Shown here: piece after piece, positions 61,093 through 64,000 of the stretch
How positions within the stretch are numbered: the first letter of the stretch is position 1
How the letters are laid out: each line of letters begins with the position of its first letter
NCBI GenBank assembly: GCA_014240375.1
Contig: JAAZXB010000006.1
Coordinates: forward strand, 108,848 to 172,847
Source: Planctomycetota bacterium
Lineage (GTDB): Bacteria; Planctomycetota; UBA8108; UBA1146
Reading direction: 5' to 3'
Length of the DNA stretch: 64,000 bases
Position numbers and translations under genes: made by a program
Notes under the pieces: model-generated
What the model was told of the DNA's origin: nothing
Database searches by the model: none
The model's input: only the letters and a program-made list of their open reading frames with translations

Positions 61093-61597
61093 TCACATCG
61101 CAGAGAGTTTACTTTGTTGCCCGGGGAATCCCACGGCATCAGAGTTCTTGCAGGTGCTGATTCGCAGTGGTGTGCTGTCGGTCAGGCTGGCCAATCACGT
61201 ACTCAAGATGACTCGAGATCACCTCAGAACACGACTGGGAGATGGTCGTCGTCGCCGTTCTGAAGATGGATCCTTGGGTCGCTTGGCCATCGATCGTGGC
61301 TGGATCTCCGTCGATCAACTGGAAATCGCGGTGCGGGAGCAAGCGAAGTTACGCAGGGTCGGACTGCGCTTCCGTATCGGAGAAGTTCTGGTCAGGCAAG
61401 GAGCCCTGACCAGTCCACAGGTTCGCTGGTTGCTCGATTTACAGGGCCAATTGACTCGTTTCTGTCGCCAGTGTGGAAGCGTTGATCTGGAGCCTGGATC
61501 TTGCCAGAACTGTGGTGAACCTCTCCGACCGGCTCCTGCTCTGGGCCCAGTGATCGCCGACGGCGAACTCTCCGATGACCTATTAACCGCCACCTGA
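61013..61597 (+). CDS. Protein with two MshEN-like modules and a C-terminal zinc ribbon
   Basis: The 194-residue protein has a first helical unit (ILRQRGWIEDDHIAESLL, LIRSGVLSVRLANHVL) and a second (GRLAIDRGWISVDQLEIAV, IGEVLVRQGALTSPQVRWLL) that match the GxxLxxxGxLxxxQxxxAL pattern at 35868 and 56754. A zinc ribbon CRQCGS..CQNCGEPL ends it. ATG 61013 follows GGAGG; ATG 61046 is a second choice. No ATPase or catalytic domain is present. It overlaps hemW by 80 bases. Confidence 0.75.
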   Translation: MSPDTSRVADLMIAVRILRQRGWIEDDHIAESLLCCPGNPTASEFLQVLIRSGVLSVRLANHVLKMTRDHLRTRLGDGRRRRSEDGSLGRLAIDRGWISVDQLEIAVREQAKLRRVGLRFRIGEVLVRQGALTSPQVRWLLDLQGQLTRFCRQCGSVDLEPGSCQNCGEPLRPAPALGPVIADGELSDDLLTAT

Positions 61598-61706
61598 AGC
61601 GTCTCATGGCTGGTATGGCACCATTTGCGATCCCATCTTACTCTTCAATGTAGGCCGTTCCTCGCCCGGGGGGGGCCCACCCAGGAACCAAGTAGGGATA
61701 TCATTG

Positions 61707-62315
61707 ATGAATGAAGACCAGTTGAAACCAACACCTGAGGGCTCCTTTCTCGAGGAGACTCCAGCGAACGCATCCTTCGAAGCGGGTCCGAAGTTGAATT
61801 CGGAATCGGAGTCGAGGGTTCCGGATACCGATCTGGTCGATCTGACGGGATTGGCGGATGACGAAGTCATCGTCTTCCTCGAGGATGACGACCTGCTCGA
61901 TGGAAATGTCGACGCTCCAGCACTTCTCTCTCACAGGCCCGGAGAAGATCTGGATGCCCTGGAGGACCTGCCGGAAGTCTCCGCCGAACTGGAGGACGAT
62001 CTCCCCGAAATCGTCGATGTCGAGGATATCACCAGTCTCATCGAAGGGTCCGAAGGGCTCTACGAGGATGATTTGAACGGGGATTCGGCCCCGTTGATCG
62101 AACAGGTGAAAAGCCTCTTCATCGAGTACTGGAAACCGGGGGCCGTCGCGGCTTCGGTCCTGATCGCACTGGTGGTCCTGATCAATGTACCTTGGTCAGG
62201 CAGTTCCGCCTCGAACAACGAATCGACGTCGATCACACCGGCGGTGGTTTCCTTTGAGAACTGGGTTGACGATGTGATCGATCAACACCAGGTCGGATTT
62301 GGAGCGAAAAAATGA
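61707..62315 (+). CDS. Acidic membrane-anchored protein of unknown function
   Basis: The 202-residue protein is very acidic in its first 140 residues (VIVFLEDDDLLDGN, EDDLPEIVDVEDITSLI), then has one membrane helix (AVAASVLIALVVLINVPW) and a short Ser/Asn-rich tail ending FGAKK. With an acidic cytoplasmic part it could act as a protein-binding linker. ATG 61707 is chosen; TTG 61704 is also in frame. It overlaps the next gene by ATGA. Confidence 0.7.
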   Translation: MNEDQLKPTPEGSFLEETPANASFEAGPKLNSESESRVPDTDLVDLTGLADDEVIVFLEDDDLLDGNVDAPALLSHRPGEDLDALEDLPEVSAELEDDLPEIVDVEDITSLIEGSEGLYEDDLNGDSAPLIEQVKSLFIEYWKPGAVAASVLIALVVLINVPWSGSSASNNESTSITPAVVSFENWVDDVIDQHQVGFGAKK

Positions 62316-63220
62316 AAAATAAGATTCAACTCTCACTGATCTTGTCCCTGGTCCTTTCGATGATCCCCACGGGTGTTGCCGAAGGCGGAACGGTGTTCCT
62401 GAAAAATGGTCACGTGGTCAATGGCAAGGTGATTGCCAGCGACGAGGAGAAGGTGGTTTTGACCTGGTCCAATGGCCGGGCGACCATCTATCGTCGTTTC
62501 ATCTCCGAGGTCGTACTGGAATCCTCCGAGAAGGAGTACCTGGCCAGGAGAGGGGCGGCTCGTAATCCTCAGGTGGAAGTGGCGAACACACATATCCAGC
62601 TTCCGGAACTTGCAGATCTGATGCCCACAGCGGATGCAGATTCTGGAGACCTTGATTCCGTCGAGGATTCTTCGGAGGCGCTGGATCCGATCGAGATCGT
62701 GGTGGAGCAGGTCGATTCCCCAACGGAACTGGCTCAGTCAGTGGCCGTCGAACTGGTGCCGGTCGAGTCGCCTCTTCCCGTCTTCCACAGTGAACCACTG
62801 GTCGGGCTGAACCTCACAGTAGATATTCCCGAGACGTGGACTTCGATCAGCGCCCAGGGCGCCGCACGGATCTCGTGGGAAGATGGCGCAGTATTGATCG
62901 CACTGGATCGATACATCGGATACCCCGATGAACCACTGATCCCAGAAGTCGCCGCGAACACCCTGGGAGATCGACTGGAAACCGCAGGGTTTGATCGGAT
63001 GCCGTTCGAGCGCGCCGCAATGTTGACTCCCTTACGCCCTTCTTTCTCCCAGGAAAGTACATCACCGGATGGTCAGCAGAGTTGCATCCACGCATTGATT
63101 CCTTCGCAGGAGGGGACCTTGCTGATCTCGATTTACTCTCCGATTTTGACAGACCCGGAAACTGACGAAGTGATTTCGACCATAGTTGCGTCACTCGGAA
63201 GTTCGGTCGCTTCGCGGTAA
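62312..63220 (+). CDS. Secreted protein with LKNGH module and a C-terminal beta domain
   Basis: The 302-residue protein has a clear signal peptide (KNKIQLSLILSLVLSMIPTG) followed by GGTVFLKNGHVVNGKVIASD, the best copy of the LKNGH module here. An acidic Asp/Glu-rich linker follows, then a beta/alpha domain with DIPETWTSISAQGAARISW and LIPSQEGTLLISIYSPIL that resembles the PsbP/DcrB-like fold; this likeness is weak. It is co-translated with the acidic membrane protein and is followed by a hairpin terminator. Confidence 0.8.
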   Translation: MKNKIQLSLILSLVLSMIPTGVAEGGTVFLKNGHVVNGKVIASDEEKVVLTWSNGRATIYRRFISEVVLESSEKEYLARRGAARNPQVEVANTHIQLPELADLMPTADADSGDLDSVEDSSEALDPIEIVVEQVDSPTELAQSVAVELVPVESPLPVFHSEPLVGLNLTVDIPETWTSISAQGAARISWEDGAVLIALDRYIGYPDEPLIPEVAANTLGDRLETAGFDRMPFERAAMLTPLRPSFSQESTSPDGQQSCIHALIPSQEGTLLISIYSPILTDPETDEVISTIVASLGSSVASR

Positions 63221-63250
63221 AACGCTCTGAATACGGTTCTTGAGTAGTTG

Positions 63251-63285
63251 TGGGGGCATTCACCGTGAAGCGGTGAGTGCCCCCA
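63251..63285 (+). terminator. 15-bp hairpin after the secreted-protein gene
   Basis: TGGGGGCATTCACCG at 63251-63265 pairs with CGGTGAGTGCCCCCA at 63271-63285 around a 5-base loop; one pair is a G-T wobble. The sequence after it is only moderately T-rich (TTCCAATTCAAT). It starts 31 bases after the stop at 63220 and probably ends that operon. Confidence 0.75.
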
Positions 63286-63888
63286 TTCCAATTCAATGGG
63301 AGCGGGTCTACCGGGGTGTGCCAAATAAAAAAGTAGATGGAAGACAGTTCTGAATTCTGTACGATAACGCCGTTGACGGAGAGCACGGTGACTCCTGAGG
63401 GGAAACGGGAGGTGCTTTCCACCGCGCGGAATCGTGTTCGAGTCAGTGTCGGGGAAAGTTTGAATCTCCCAACAATGATCTCGATCATCTTCGCCGCGGA
63501 TCAAGGGGAATACGCTTGCGTCGTCTCGACGTGTTCTCTCCTGCAGGCAAGACGACACTGGGGGAAGGGTTGATCCAACCCACTCTCTACATCACTACCG
63601 GGTCCAGCAAGGGTGAGCTCGTTTCGAGTGCGCTTCCCATGCCCAGCGTCCCGCGGATGAATTTGGATGAAGGATTTCACCTCTCCACTTCATCGATGTG
63701 CATCTCTGACGATGGCAGCACCCAAGATGGTGCTTGCGTTGGCAGAGAGTTCCCTCACATACTTTCCACGAGTTCATACCGATGGAGAAAAGGTGCAACG
63801 GTTGTTCCTTCCTTCTTCAGCGGTCGCCCCCTCGGAGGGGGGCGTGAGCATCAGGGTTTTGGGGCGACGACCCCGATAGGAGTTCGAC
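63286..63888. other. Roughly 600-base region without a convincing gene
   Basis: Short open frames on both strands (for example 63337-63573 plus and 63516-63896 plus) lack Shine-Dalgarno sequences and recognisable patterns. The region may hold a long leader or promoter for the histone-like gene. Near the end lies CGCCCCCTCGGAGGGGGGCG (about 63826-63845), a small GC hairpin, and GGGGCGACGACCCC (63861-63874), a possible hairpin just before the start. No tRNA or known RNA was recognised. Confidence 0.45.
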
Positions 63889-64000
63889 ATGGCTAAGAAG
63901 AAGGCGGCGAAGAAAAAGACCGCTAAACGGAAACCGGCCAAGAAAAAGACGGCCAAGAAGAAGACGGCCAAGAAGAAGACGGCCAAGAAGAAGACGGCCA
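63889..64000 (+). CDS. Lys/Ala-repeat histone H1-like protein, N-terminal part (truncated by window edge)
   Basis: ATG 63889 follows AGGAG. The visible 37 codons read MAKKKAAKKKTAKRKPAKKK followed by TAKKK units, that is, a TAKKK pentapeptide from a 15-bp repeat GCCAAGAAGAAGACG. Such tails resemble bacterial histone H1-like DNA-compacting proteins; the rest of the gene lies outside the window, so a longer protein with a Lys-rich head is also possible. Confidence 0.7.
   Translation, partial: MAKKKAAKKKTAKRKPAKKKTAKKKTAKKKTAKKKTA

Noticed and set aside
63337..63573. A 78-codon plus-strand frame
   Set aside because: No Shine-Dalgarno sequence, no homology pattern, and composition unlike the neighbouring genes.
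63516..63896. A 126-codon plus-strand frame
   Set aside because: It runs into the start of the histone-like gene, which has a clear ribosome binding site in another frame, and shows no domain.

Overview
The window is a gene-dense, moderately GC-rich bacterial chromosome segment made almost entirely of housekeeping genes. No rRNA, tRNA, CRISPR array, phage gene or insertion sequence was recognised. The gene style points to a Planctomycetota-like (PVC-type) bacterium: an FHA-domain Ser/Thr kinase, an ECF sigma factor with a FecR-type membrane anti-sigma, a prepilin-like protein with a FTLVELLVVIAIIG head, large secreted proteins of unknown function, and a division/cell-wall cluster without ftsA/ftsZ. 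This assignment is inference; a marker-gene tree would settle it. Several start codons are TTG or GTG behind clear Shine-Dalgarno sequences, and many genes overlap by ATGA.

Layout. 1-11.7 kb: a truncated ThiF/MoeB gene (-), then plsY-gpsA-PII-like-glnA, a LarE-like sulfur transferase, cmk-plsC-rpsA, a secreted protein and tyrS (+). 11.7-21.0 kb: a minus-strand run, read dnaE - PLP-binding protein - FHA kinase - DUF167 - purine nucleoside phosphorylase - clpP - purN. 21.1-35.7 kb: a zinc-ribbon protein, then the dcw cluster mraZ - small ORF - rsmH - ftsL-like - ftsI - murE - murF - ftsW - murG - LysM protein - murC - murB - ftsQ-like. mraY, murD, ddl, ftsA and ftsZ are not in the cluster. 35.9-44.1 kb: two proteins of unknown role, two tandem groEL genes, dnaJ, grpE, an FmdB-type zinc ribbon and yacG, closed by a strong hairpin terminator. 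44.1-51.6 kb: a prepilin-like gene, secreted proteins, a PQQ-type propeller lipoprotein, then tilS, a TonB-like protein and a secreted TPR/peptidase-like protein on the minus strand. 51.7-55.7 kb: purB, rsgA, a 23-codon micro-ORF, an ECF sigma factor and its anti-sigma factor. 55.7-64 kb: a 14-bp tandem repeat, two minus-strand exported or membrane proteins (one DUF4388-PEGA-propeller), hemW, a zinc-ribbon protein, two envelope proteins, a 0.6-kb stretch without a clear gene, and the start of a Lys/Ala-repeat histone H1-like gene.

How it fits together. The dcw genes encode the cytoplasmic and membrane steps of meso-DAP peptidoglycan synthesis, so the organism probably makes a wall even though the FtsZ part of the cluster is missing here. 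The chaperone block supplies Hsp60 and Hsp70 co-chaperones without GroES or DnaK. Three secreted proteins share an N-terminal LKNGH-type module, and three others share a MshEN-like helical module; both look like lineage-expanded domains. The first GroEL has Asn at the position of catalytic Asp398. Short tandem repeats with units of 12, 14, 15 and 20 bp occur repeatedly, inside and between genes.
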